NCBI GenBank assembly: GCA_964483585.1
Contig: CAZABH010000012.1
Location: 1 to 64,000, forward strand
Length of the DNA: 64,000 nucleotides
Direction of reading: 5' to 3'
From: SZUA-430 sp964483585
GTDB taxonomy: Bacteria; Pseudomonadota; Alphaproteobacteria; Micropepsales; Micropepsaceae
The notes beneath the pieces were generated by a model, which saw only the letters and a program-made list of their open reading frames with translations, searched no databases and was not told where the DNA came from. Positions 1 to 8,627 of this stretch are shown piece by piece. Position 1 is the stretch's first letter. Every line of letters starts with the position of its first letter. The position numbers and the translations under genes are program-made.

Positions 1-530
1 AAGAGATGGGCATCCCGCTGAAGGAGCTCATCGAGAAGCATGCCGGCGGCGTGCGCGGCGGGTGGGACAACCTGCTTGCGGTCATTCCCGGCGGTTCCTC
101 GGTTCCGCTGCTCCCGAAGTCGATCTGCGATACGGTCCTGATGGATTTCGACAGCCTGCGGGACGTGAAGTCGGGCCTTGGCACGGCGGGCGTGATCGTG
201 ATGGACAAGTCAGCCGACGTTGTAAAGGCGATCGCGCGCCTGTCGCGCTTCTACAAGCACGAATCCTGCGGCCAGTGCACACCTTGCCGCGAAGGCACAG
301 GCTGGATGTGGCGGGTGATGGAGCGCCTTGTGACTGGCGACGCCGACCCGAAGGAAGTCGACCTCCTTCTCGAAGTGACCTACCAGGTCGAAGGCCACAC
401 GATCTGCGCGCTCGGCGACGCAGCCGCGTGGCCGATCCAGGGGCTGCTGCGCCACTTCCGCCCCGAGGTCGAACGCCGGATCAACGCGCGGCGCGCAGGC
501 AAGTCCGCCAATCCAGTGGCGGCGGAGTAA
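1..530 (+). CDS. nuoF: NADH-quinone oxidoreductase subunit F, C-terminal part (5' truncated by window)
   Basis: This is the C-terminal 175 or so residues of the complex I subunit that oxidises NADH and carries FMN and the N3 4Fe-4S cluster. The reading frame is already open at base 3, so the N-terminal FMN- and NADH-binding part lies outside the window. The iron-sulfur ligands are visible as ESCGQCTPC followed by a further Cys in HTICALGD. The frame closes at a TAA five bases before nuoG, which fits operon order. Full-length family members are about 430 residues. Identity is very secure; only the start is missing. Confidence 0.97.
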   Translation, partial: EMGIPLKELIEKHAGGVRGGWDNLLAVIPGGSSVPLLPKSICDTVLMDFDSLRDVKSGLGTAGVIVMDKSADVVKAIARLSRFYKHESCGQCTPCREGTGWMWRVMERLVTGDADPKEVDLLLEVTYQVEGHTICALGDAAAWPIQGLLRHFRPEVERRINARRAGKSANPVAAE

Positions 531-535
531 AAGTC

Positions 536-2650
536 ATGACCAAGCTCATCGTGGACGGCAAGGAAATCGAGGTCCCCGCGGACTTCACGTTGCTGCAGGC
601 TTGCGAAGCAGCCGGCGCAGAGATCCCGCGGTTCTGCTATCACGAGCGCCTCTCCATTGCGGGCAACTGCCGCATGTGCCTGGTCGAAGTGAAAGGGTCG
701 CCAAAGCCCGTCGCCTCTTGCGCCTGGGGCGTACGCGACTGCCGTCCCGGTCCGAACGGAGAGCCGCCCGAGGTCAAGACCGCGTCGCCGCTGGTCAAGA
801 AGGCCCGCGAAGGCGTGATGGAGTTCCTGCTCATCAACCACCCGCTCGACTGTCCGATCTGCGACCAGGGCGGCGAGTGTGACCTGCAGGACCAGGCAAT
901 GGCCTATGGCCACGCGCGCTTCAATCGCTACGACGAGAACAAGCGCGCGGTGACCGACAAGAACATGGGCCCGCTGGTCAACACGATCATGACCCGCTGC
1001 ATCCACTGCACGCGTTGCGTCCGCTTCGCCGCCGAAGTGGCTGGCGTCGACGAGATCGGCGCCACCGGCCGCGGCGAAGACATGGAGATCACGACCTATC
1101 TGGAGCACGCGGTCTCGTCTGAACTGTCGGGCAATGTGATCGATCTGTGCCCCGTTGGCGCCCTGACCTCGAAGCCCTACCAGTTCAACGCGCGGCCGTG
1201 GGAACTGACGAAAACCGAAAGCGTCGACGTGATGGATGCGGTCGGCTCTGCCATTCGCGTCGACACGCGAGGGCGCGAAGTCATGCGCATCCTTCCGCGT
1301 GTGAACGAGGAAATCAACGAAGAGTGGATCTCCGACAAGACCCGCTTCATTTGGGATGGCCTGCGTCGCCAGCGCCTTGACCGCCCCTACGTCCGTCGGA
1401 ACGGCAAGCTGCAGCCGGCGTCGTGGCAGGAGGCGTTTGCAGAGATTTCAGATCGCGTGCGCGCTACAAGGCCCGAGCGCATGGCGGCCCTGGTGGGAGA
1501 CCTCGCCAGCACCGAGGCCATCAAGGCGTTGAAGGACCTTATGCTCTCGCTGGGTGTCGCAAACCTCGACTGCCGCCAGGATGGGGCGCAGATTGGAACC
1601 GGGCCACGGCAGGGTTACCTCTTCAACACGACAATCGCTGGCATCGAAAGCGCCGACGCGCTGCTGCTGGTGGGCACCGATCCACGCTGGGAGGCCCCGC
1701 TGGTCAACGCGCGGATCCGCAAGACCTGGCTGCGCGGCGGCCTGAAGATCGCAAGGCTTGGGCCGACGCGGGACCTGACCTACGCTGTCGAGGAGCTTGG
1801 CAGCAACGCCGCAACCCTCAGCGAGATTGCGGCTGGTCGCCACGCGGTTTTCCAGATGCTGAAGGACGCAAAGCGACCCATGCTTATCGTCGGGCAGGGC
1901 GCACTCGCCCGCAAGGATGGCGCAGCCATTCTCGCAGCTTGCGCTCAGATTGCGCGCGATACTGGAATGATCGGGCCGGGCGGTGAGAGCGGTTGGAACG
2001 GCTTCAATGTGCTCCACACCGCTGCGGCACGTGTCGGCGCTCTTGACCTCGGCTTCCTGCCGCACAAGGGCGGCAAGGATACCAACGCGATCCTGGAGGG
2101 CGCCTCAAGTGGTGACATAGATTTTCTTTTCCTCCTGGGAGGAGACGAAATTGACACCAGCAGATTAGGCAAGGCCTTTGTGGTCTACCAAGGGTCGCAC
2201 GGGGATGCGGGCGCGCATCGCGCGGACGTCATTCTGCCAGGCGCGGCCTACACCGAGCAGAACGGCACCTATGTAAACACCGAGGGGCGTGTGCAGTTGG
2301 CTCGTCGCGCCGCCTTCCCGCCAGGCGACGCGCGCGAAGATTGGACGATCCTTAGGGCTCTCTCGCAGGTGCTTGGCAAGAAACTACCCTATGACGACTT
2401 GAATGCCCTGCGCGAACGCATGCTTGCCGATGCGCCGGCCTGGACCGCCCTCGACAAGGCGCCAGAGTGCCCGGGGGCGGAAGTGCCGGTCTGGTCGAAT
2501 GTCGGGACGCCGGGCAAGATCGATGCCTCACCACTGTCATATCCCGTTCGGGATTTCTATCTGACCAATCCTGTCGCGCGCGCGAGCCTGGTCATGGCCG
2601 AATGCAGCGCGCAATTCGTTACGCCGCCACGCGCGGCTGCGGCGGAGTAG
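536..2650 (+). CDS. nuoG: NADH-quinone oxidoreductase subunit G
   Basis: This 704-residue protein is the large iron-sulfur subunit of the complex I peripheral arm. The N-terminus has a 2Fe-2S ferredoxin-type domain (Cys in RFCYH, GNCRMC and ASCAW). A His/Cys ligand region follows (CPICDQGGECDLQD), then a 4Fe-4S segment (RCIHCTRC with a later CPVGAL), and the rest is molybdopterin-oxidoreductase-like. The frame stays open upstream to base 62, but that part overlaps nuoF in another phase and has no NuoG homology. The ATG at 536, which gives MTKLIVDGK, is therefore the start. It lies 5 bases after nuoF and 5 bases before nuoH. Confidence 0.96.
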   Translation: MTKLIVDGKEIEVPADFTLLQACEAAGAEIPRFCYHERLSIAGNCRMCLVEVKGSPKPVASCAWGVRDCRPGPNGEPPEVKTASPLVKKAREGVMEFLLINHPLDCPICDQGGECDLQDQAMAYGHARFNRYDENKRAVTDKNMGPLVNTIMTRCIHCTRCVRFAAEVAGVDEIGATGRGEDMEITTYLEHAVSSELSGNVIDLCPVGALTSKPYQFNARPWELTKTESVDVMDAVGSAIRVDTRGREVMRILPRVNEEINEEWISDKTRFIWDGLRRQRLDRPYVRRNGKLQPASWQEAFAEISDRVRATRPERMAALVGDLASTEAIKALKDLMLSLGVANLDCRQDGAQIGTGPRQGYLFNTTIAGIESADALLLVGTDPRWEAPLVNARIRKTWLRGGLKIARLGPTRDLTYAVEELGSNAATLSEIAAGRHAVFQMLKDAKRPMLIVGQGALARKDGAAILAACAQIARDTGMIGPGGESGWNGFNVLHTAAARVGALDLGFLPHKGGKDTNAILEGASSGDIDFLFLLGGDEIDTSRLGKAFVVYQGSHGDAGAHRADVILPGAAYTEQNGTYVNTEGRVQLARRAAFPPGDAREDWTILRALSQVLGKKLPYDDLNALRERMLADAPAWTALDKAPECPGAEVPVWSNVGTPGKIDASPLSYPVRDFYLTNPVARASLVMAECSAQFVTPPRAAAAE

Positions 2651-2655
2651 GGCAC

Positions 2656-3720
2656 ATGGGTTTCCTCGACATGCAAGCCTGGCAAGTATGGTGGCAGGGC
2701 TTTTACGTGGCAAACCAGACGCTGCTCGACGTCGTTGGCATGGCAGCGATGATGCTGTTGTTCATCGTGGTCCTGCTCGTCATGATCGCATTCATTCTCC
2801 TCTTCGACCGCAAGGTCTGGGCGGCGGTCCAGATGCGCCGAGGACCGAACGTCGTAGGCCCGTTCGGCCTGCTGCAATCCTTCGCGGACCTCTTCAAGTT
2901 CGTGTTCAAGGAATTCGTGATGCCAGCCGGCGCCAACAAGGGGGTCTTCCTGCTCGCGCCCTTGATTACCACCACGCTTGCGCTTGGCGCCTGGGCTGTT
3001 GTGCCCGTCGATGCGGGCTGGGTCTTCGCTGACATCAATGTGGGTGTGCTCTACATATTCGCTGTCTCGTCGCTTGGCGTCTACGGGATCATTATGGGCG
3101 GCTGGGCTTCCAACTCGAAATATCCATTCCTGGGCGCTCTGCGTTCGGCAGCGCAGATGGTCTCCTACGAGGTCTCGATCGGCCTCGTCATCATCACGGT
3201 CCTTCTGACCGCCGGGTCCCTGAACCTTTCCCAGATCGTAGCGGCCCAGCAAGGGGGGCTTCACAACTGGTACCTGTTCTCGCACCTGCTGCCGATGGCA
3301 GTGGTGTTCTTTGTTTCAGCGCTCGCCGAGACGAACCGTCCGCCATTTGACCTGCCGGAAGCCGAGTCTGAGCTGGTCGCCGGCTTCATGGTCGAGTACT
3401 CGTCGACGCCCTATCTGCTGTTCATGTTGTCGGAGTATGTCAGCATCGTGCTGATGTGCGCGCTGATGACGATCTTCTTCCTTGGCGGATGGCATCCACC
3501 GCTCGACATCGCGCCGCTGAACTGGATCCCTGGTGTCCTGTGGTTCATCCTCAAGATCTGGTTCATTTTCTTCCTGTTCGCGATGGTCAAGGCGATCGTG
3601 CCGCGCTACCGCTACGATCAGTTGATGCGCATCGGTTGGAAGTTCTTCCTGCCGCTATCCCTTGCCTGGGTCATCCTGACCGCCGGCTACCTGTTGGCCT
3701 TTGACAAATTGCCCGGTTGA
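2656..3720 (+). CDS. nuoH: NADH-quinone oxidoreductase subunit H
   Basis: This is a 354-residue polytopic membrane subunit at the junction between the peripheral and membrane arms of complex I, where it helps form the quinone site. Visible family signatures are DRKVWAAVQMRRGPNVVGPFG after the first helix and the acidic loop ETNRPPFDLPEAESELVAGF. About eight hydrophobic segments can be followed. The ATG at 2656 was chosen over the long upstream extension because that extension overlaps nuoG in another frame. The stop TGA (3718-3720) touches a possible upstream TTG start for nuoI. Confidence 0.96.
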   Translation: MGFLDMQAWQVWWQGFYVANQTLLDVVGMAAMMLLFIVVLLVMIAFILLFDRKVWAAVQMRRGPNVVGPFGLLQSFADLFKFVFKEFVMPAGANKGVFLLAPLITTTLALGAWAVVPVDAGWVFADINVGVLYIFAVSSLGVYGIIMGGWASNSKYPFLGALRSAAQMVSYEVSIGLVIITVLLTAGSLNLSQIVAAQQGGLHNWYLFSHLLPMAVVFFVSALAETNRPPFDLPEAESELVAGFMVEYSSTPYLLFMLSEYVSIVLMCALMTIFFLGGWHPPLDIAPLNWIPGVLWFILKIWFIFFLFAMVKAIVPRYRYDQLMRIGWKFFLPLSLAWVILTAGYLLAFDKLPG

Positions 3721-3725
3721 AACCC

Positions 3726-4205
3726 ATGCCACAGTTCCTTCGCACAATCCTGATGGTCGATTTCCTGGCAGGCTTCTGGCTTGCCATGAAATACCTCGTC
3801 AGACCCAAGAAGACACTGAACTACCCGTTCGAAAAGGGGCCCCTGTCCCCGCGGTTCCGGGGCGAGCATGCGCTGCGCCGCTACCCCAATGGCGAGGAGC
3901 GCTGCATCGCCTGCAAGCTCTGCGAGGCAATCTGCCCCGCACAGGCCATTACCATTGAAGCAGAACCGCGGGACGACGGTTCGCGCCGGACGACCCGCTA
4001 CGATATCGACATGGTCAAATGCATCTATTGCGGCTTCTGCCAGGAGGCGTGCCCCGTGGACGCAATTGTCGAGGGCCCGAACTTCGAGTTCGCGACCGAG
4101 ACCCGGGAAGAGCTGCTCTACGACAAGGCCAGGCTCCTGGCCAATGGCGACCGCTGGGAACGCCAGATTGCCCGCAACCTGGAACTGGACGCCCCCTATC
4201 GCTAG
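3726..4205 (+). CDS. nuoI: NADH-quinone oxidoreductase subunit I
   Basis: This ferredoxin-like subunit of about 159 residues carries clusters N6a and N6b that pass electrons towards quinone. Two 4Fe-4S motifs are plain: CIACKLCEAICP and CIYCGFCQEACP. The conserved lead-in TLNYPFEKGPLSPRFRGEHA precedes them. The start is uncertain. A TTG at 3717 overlaps the nuoH stop and adds three residues, while the ATG at 3726 is taken here; neither has a clear Shine-Dalgarno sequence. The product is soluble apart from an amphipathic N-terminus that docks on NuoH. Confidence 0.95.
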   Translation: MPQFLRTILMVDFLAGFWLAMKYLVRPKKTLNYPFEKGPLSPRFRGEHALRRYPNGEERCIACKLCEAICPAQAITIEAEPRDDGSRRTTRYDIDMVKCIYCGFCQEACPVDAIVEGPNFEFATETREELLYDKARLLANGDRWERQIARNLELDAPYR

Positions 4206-4235
4206 GCGTGTTCAACGCAACGAGGAAAGACTGAC

Positions 4236-4844
4236 GTGCTGGCAGCAACCATCGCCTTTTATGTGTTCGCGACCGTGATGATTGGATCGGCGCTGCTGGT
4301 CGTCTCGGCACGCAATCCGGTTCACTCGGTCCTGTTCCTGATCCTCGCGTTTTTCAACGCTGCAGCCCTGTTCATCCTGTTGGGTGCCGAGTTCCTCGCC
4401 ATGGTGCTGGTGGTCGTCTATGTCGGCGCCGTCGCCGTGCTGTTCCTGTTCGTTGTGATGATGCTGGACATTGACTTTGCAGAGTTGCGGCAGGGTTTTC
4501 TGCAATACGCACCCTTGGGAATCCTTCTGTGTGCGGTCTTTTTCCTTGAACTCGCGGCCGTTGGCTTTGGCTGGGTCCTGTCCCCCGCCACCGAGACAGC
4601 GGCCCGCTATCCAACGCCAGCGGACACGACCAACACCGAAGCCATTGGTCTCATCATGTACACGCAGTTCGTTCACGTATTTCAGGGCGCAGGGATGGTG
4701 CTTTTGGTCGCCATGATTGGCGCCATCGTGCTGACACTGCGTCATCGCGAGGGCGTGAAGCGCCAGAATGTGTCCGCCCAAGTCGGACGTACGCGCGAGC
4801 AGGCTATCGAGATCCGCAAGGTTCGCCCGGGAGAGGGGCTCTGA
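4236..4844 (+). CDS. nuoJ: NADH-quinone oxidoreductase subunit J
   Basis: This 202-residue membrane subunit of complex I has five predicted helices. It begins with GTG at 4236, preceded by a good GAGGAAAG ribosome-binding site, which decides the start. The conserved third helix is visible as MVLVVVYVGAVAVLFLFVVMMLDID, here listed by its core VVYVGAVAVLFLFVVMM (about residues 56-72). The C-terminus is a charged tail. It lies between nuoI (30-base gap) and nuoK (2-base gap), as usual. Confidence 0.95.
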   Translation: MLAATIAFYVFATVMIGSALLVVSARNPVHSVLFLILAFFNAAALFILLGAEFLAMVLVVVYVGAVAVLFLFVVMMLDIDFAELRQGFLQYAPLGILLCAVFFLELAAVGFGWVLSPATETAARYPTPADTTNTEAIGLIMYTQFVHVFQGAGMVLLVAMIGAIVLTLRHREGVKRQNVSAQVGRTREQAIEIRKVRPGEGL

Positions 4845-4846
4845 GC

Positions 4847-5155
4847 ATGGAAATCGGACTCGGACATTATCTGGCTGTCGCCGCGGCGCTGTTCACCATC
4901 GGTATCCTGGGCATCTTCATCAACCGGAAGAATGTCATCGTGATCTTGATGTCGATCGAACTCATTCTTCTGTCGGTGAACATCAACCTTGTTGCCTTCT
5001 CGTCGTTTCTCGGCGATCTGACGGGCCAGGTCTTCGCCCTGTTGGTCCTGACTGTTGCTGCAGCCGAAGCTGCTATCGGTCTTGCCATTCTCGTCGTCTA
5101 CTTCCGCAATCGGGGATCGATCGCGGTTGAAGACGTCAACATCATGAAAGGGTAG
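4847..5155 (+). CDS. nuoK: NADH-quinone oxidoreductase subunit K
   Basis: This 102-residue protein with three transmembrane helices is a small Mrp-like subunit of the complex I membrane arm. The conserved intramembrane glutamates expected of the family are visible in SIELILLSVN and in the AAAEAAIGLAI stretch. The length matches the family norm of about 100 residues. The ATG follows the nuoJ stop by two bases, and nuoL starts five bases after its own stop, so the three genes are very probably translated from one message. Confidence 0.96.
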   Translation: MEIGLGHYLAVAAALFTIGILGIFINRKNVIVILMSIELILLSVNINLVAFSSFLGDLTGQVFALLVLTVAAAEAAIGLAILVVYFRNRGSIAVEDVNIMKG

Positions 5156-5160
5156 CCCCA

Positions 5161-7125
5161 GTGGAATTGCTCTACCAGGCCATCCTCATTCTTCCGCTCT
5201 TGGGCGCAATTCTTGCCGGATTGATGGGCAAGCGCTTTGGCGAACATGCGGCCGAGTACACGGCAACGATCCTCTTGTGTGCGACAGCGGTTCTGTCGGT
5301 TGCCGCTTTCCTGTTCGACCTGCCGAATTTCGAGATGGACAAGCCGCGGATTATCCCGCTGTTCCAGTTCATCGATTCCGGAAGCCTGCAGGTGGACTGG
5401 GCCATACGCGTCGACGCATTGACCGCCGTCATGCTGGTTGTCGTCACGGGCGTATCCTCGCTGGTGCATGTCTATTCAATCGGATACATGCATCATGACG
5501 AGCACCGCCCCCGCTTCTTCGCCTATCTGTCGCTGTTCACCTTCGCGATGTTGGCGCTCGTCACGGCCGATAACTTCGTGCAGCTGTTCTTCGGCTGGGA
5601 AGGCGTAGGGTTGGCCTCCTATCTGCTGATCGGCTTCTGGTTCAAGAAACCCACCGCCAATGCTGCAGCCATGAAGGCGTTCATTGTCAATCGAGTTGGC
5701 GATTTCGGGTTTGCGCTGGGCATCTTCGCGGTATTCCTCACGTTTGGCACGCTCGACTTCGGCACGGCGTCGACGCCGGGGGTCTTTCAGCAGGCGCGGG
5801 AGTTCGCTGGCAAGACGTTCGAGTTCGCGGGCTTCGAGGTGGACATCCTCACCACCACCTGCCTGTTGCTGTTCATGGGTGCCATGGGCAAGTCGGCCCA
5901 GTTCCTCCTCCACACCTGGTTGCCGGACGCGATGGAAGGTCCGACCCCGGTCTCGGCCCTGATCCATGCAGCCACCATGGTCACCGCAGGTGTCTTCCTC
6001 GTTGTCCGCTGCTCGCCGCTGTTCGAGCTTGCTCCGGTTGCGCTCGAGGTCGTCACCATCGTTGGCGCCACCACAGCGTTCTTTGCGGCCACGGTCGGCC
6101 TGTTCCAGAATGACATCAAGCGCGTGGTCGCCTACTCGACCTGCTCGCAGCTTGGCTACATGTTCTTTGCTGCCGGCGTCGGTGCCTACCAGGCGGCCAT
6201 GTTCCACTTGTTCACGCACGCCTTCTTCAAGGCGCTTTTGTTCCTCGGTGCCGGCTCAGTCATCCACGCGCTGTCGGATGAACAGGACATGCGCCGCATG
6301 GGTGGCATACGCAGCAAGATCCCGGTTACCTACTGGATGATGGTGATCGGCACTCTGGCCCTCACCGGCTTTCCTTTCCTCGCAGGTTTCTGGTCAAAGG
6401 ACGCCATCATCGAGAGTGCCTTTGCCGCGCACACGGGTGTCGGAAATTTTGCCTTCGCGCTGGGCATCGTGGCCGCCGGTATGACGTCATTCTATTCATG
6501 GCGCCTGATCTTCATGACCTTCCACGGGAAATATCGAGGCGATCAAGAGGCCTACGACCACGCCCACGAGTCACCGCCCGTGATGCTGGTCCCGCTGTTC
6601 ATTCTGGCCGCAGGCGCTCTGTTTTCGGGGATAGTGTTCTACGAACAGTTCATCGGGCACCACAACGTCGACTTCTGGCGCGGCGCAATCGTGAACCTCC
6701 AGGAGCATACGGCTCTCGACGGTCGCCATCATGTGCCTGTCTGGGTGCTTCTGTCGCCGGCTGCAGTGATGCTCATCGGCTTCACGGTGGCCTGGTACTT
6801 CTACATGGACTATCCGGACCTTCCGCGACGCATGGCGGAACGACAGGGGCCCCTGTACCTGTTTCTCTACAACAAGTGGTACGTGGACGAGATCTATGAC
6901 TTCCTGTTTGTCCGCAGCTCGAAGGCGCTTGGATATTTCCTCTGGAAACAGGGAGACGGACGCGTCATTGACGGCATGGGTCCAGACGGCGTAGCAGCGG
7001 GCATAGCCGAGTGGACGAAGCAGGCGGTGCGCCTGCAGAGCGGTTACATCTATCACTACGCGTTTGCGATGCTGATCGGCGTGGCCCTGATTGCAACGTG
7101 GTTCATCGTCGGAGGCGGAAAATGA
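5161..7125 (+). CDS. nuoL: NADH-quinone oxidoreductase subunit L
   Basis: This 654-residue antiporter-like subunit is the distal proton-pumping unit of complex I and carries the long lateral helix at its C-terminus. It has many transmembrane segments and the conserved proton-antiporter core, for example WEGVGLASYLLIGFW, KSAQFLLHTWLPDAMEGPTPVSALIH (core residues HTWLPDAMEGPTPVS) and the H-rich FHLFTHAFFKALLFL. It starts with GTG at 5161, five bases after nuoK. Its last four bases overlap the nuoM ATG (ATGA), suggesting translational coupling. Confidence 0.96.
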   Translation: MELLYQAILILPLLGAILAGLMGKRFGEHAAEYTATILLCATAVLSVAAFLFDLPNFEMDKPRIIPLFQFIDSGSLQVDWAIRVDALTAVMLVVVTGVSSLVHVYSIGYMHHDEHRPRFFAYLSLFTFAMLALVTADNFVQLFFGWEGVGLASYLLIGFWFKKPTANAAAMKAFIVNRVGDFGFALGIFAVFLTFGTLDFGTASTPGVFQQAREFAGKTFEFAGFEVDILTTTCLLLFMGAMGKSAQFLLHTWLPDAMEGPTPVSALIHAATMVTAGVFLVVRCSPLFELAPVALEVVTIVGATTAFFAATVGLFQNDIKRVVAYSTCSQLGYMFFAAGVGAYQAAMFHLFTHAFFKALLFLGAGSVIHALSDEQDMRRMGGIRSKIPVTYWMMVIGTLALTGFPFLAGFWSKDAIIESAFAAHTGVGNFAFALGIVAAGMTSFYSWRLIFMTFHGKYRGDQEAYDHAHESPPVMLVPLFILAAGALFSGIVFYEQFIGHHNVDFWRGAIVNLQEHTALDGRHHVPVWVLLSPAAVMLIGFTVAWYFYMDYPDLPRRMAERQGPLYLFLYNKWYVDEIYDFLFVRSSKALGYFLWKQGDGRVIDGMGPDGVAAGIAEWTKQAVRLQSGYIYHYAFAMLIGVALIATWFIVGGGK

Positions 7126-8627
7126 ACAACCTCCTGACGATCACGACGTTCCTGCCGCTGCTGGGTGTCCTGCTCATCCTGCTCATGACGCAACCGGGCA
7201 AGACTGGCGACATGATGGCGCGCCAGATCGCCCTCTTCACCACGACGATCACGTTCATCGTGACGCTGGTGCTATGGTCGATGTTCGATCCAGCGGCGCC
7301 GGGCTTCCAGTTCGAGGAAAAGTATCCCTGGCTTGGTGGAAACATAAATTATCACCTGGGGGTCGACGGGATCTCGCTGCCCTTCGTGATCCTGACCGCG
7401 TTCCTCATGCCGCTCTGCATCCTGGCAAGCTGGACGTCGATCGAGACGCGCGTGAAGGAGTACATGGTCGCGTTTCTCGTGCTTGAGACCCTGATGATAG
7501 GGGTCTTCGTGTCACTGGATCTCGTACTCTTCTACCTGTTCTTTGAGGGCGGTCTTATTCCGATGTTCCTCATCATCGGGATCTGGGGTGGCGCAAGACG
7601 CGTCTATGCGTCCTTCAAGTTCTTTCTCTACACGCTGCTCGGCTCGGTCCTGATGCTGATTGCCGTCATGGCAATGTATGTGACGGCCGGCACGACGGAC
7701 ATCCCGACCCTCATGGCCTACGACTTCCCAACGGAAATGCAGACGTGGCTGTGGCTCGCGTTCTTCGCATCCTTTGCCGTGAAGATGCCGATGTGGCCGG
7801 TCCACACGTGGTTGCCGGACGCACACGTGGAGGCGCCGACCGCGGGGTCCGTGATCCTTGCGGGCATCCTTCTGAAAATGGGGGGCTATGGCTTCATCCG
7901 GTTCTCTCTTCCGATGTTTCCGGATGCCTCTGCATACTTTGCAGACTTCGTGATGGTGCTGTCCGTAATCGCGATCATTTATACGTCATTGGTTGCGCTG
8001 ATGCAGGAAGACATCAAGAAGCTCATCGCCTATTCGTCGGTCGCGCACATGGGCTTCGTGACCATGGGTCTGTTTGCACTCAACAGGCAGGGCGTCGACG
8101 GCGCCGTCATGCAGATGATCAGCCACGGCTTTGTCTCGGGCGCACTCTTCCTTTGTGTGGGCGTGGTCTACGATCGCATGCATACGCGTGAGATCAAGGC
8201 CTATGGCGGTCTGGTGAACCGTATGCCGATTTATGCGGCGGTTTTTATGGTTTTCACCATGGCCAATGTAGGTCTTCCCGGCACCAGCGGCTTTGTCGGT
8301 GAGTTCTTGAGCCTGGTCGGCGCATTCGAGGCAAATACCACAATCGCAATCCTTGCCACGACCGGTGTGGTCCTGAGTGCGGCCTATGCCTTGTGGCTCT
8401 ATCGACGCGTCGTCTTCGGTGAACTTGAGAAACCGGAACTCAAGGACATCGAGGACCTGAATGGGCGTGAGGCGTTCATTTTGGCGCCGCTGGTGGCTGC
8501 CACAATCTTTTTCGGCTTCTACCCCAAGCCCATTTTCGACATGACCGGGACCTCCGTGCAGGCGACCCTCGACCAGATCGAGGGCAAGCTCAAGACGGCA
8601 GACGCCACTGAAGGAGCCACGCCATGA
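7122..8627 (+). CDS. nuoM: NADH-quinone oxidoreductase subunit M
   Basis: This 501-residue antiporter-like proton-pumping subunit of complex I contains the family core: a conserved Glu in the FLVLETLMIGVF helix, then KMPMWPVHTWLPDAHVEAPTAG and the KKLIAYSSVAHMGF helix. The start is the ATG at 7122, which overlaps the nuoL stop by four bases and follows a GGAGGCGGAA ribosome-binding site. The longer upstream frame is only nuoL read out of phase. It ends in another 4-base overlap with nuoN. Confidence 0.96.
   Translation: MNNLLTITTFLPLLGVLLILLMTQPGKTGDMMARQIALFTTTITFIVTLVLWSMFDPAAPGFQFEEKYPWLGGNINYHLGVDGISLPFVILTAFLMPLCILASWTSIETRVKEYMVAFLVLETLMIGVFVSLDLVLFYLFFEGGLIPMFLIIGIWGGARRVYASFKFFLYTLLGSVLMLIAVMAMYVTAGTTDIPTLMAYDFPTEMQTWLWLAFFASFAVKMPMWPVHTWLPDAHVEAPTAGSVILAGILLKMGGYGFIRFSLPMFPDASAYFADFVMVLSVIAIIYTSLVALMQEDIKKLIAYSSVAHMGFVTMGLFALNRQGVDGAVMQMISHGFVSGALFLCVGVVYDRMHTREIKAYGGLVNRMPIYAAVFMVFTMANVGLPGTSGFVGEFLSLVGAFEANTTIAILATTGVVLSAAYALWLYRRVVFGELEKPELKDIEDLNGREAFILAPLVAATIFFGFYPKPIFDMTGTSVQATLDQIEGKLKTADATEGATP

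Noticed and set aside
62..535. An N-terminal extension of nuoG
   Set aside because: The extension overlaps nuoF in another frame, is Arg/Pro-rich without homology, and the ATG at 536 gives the normal NuoG start.
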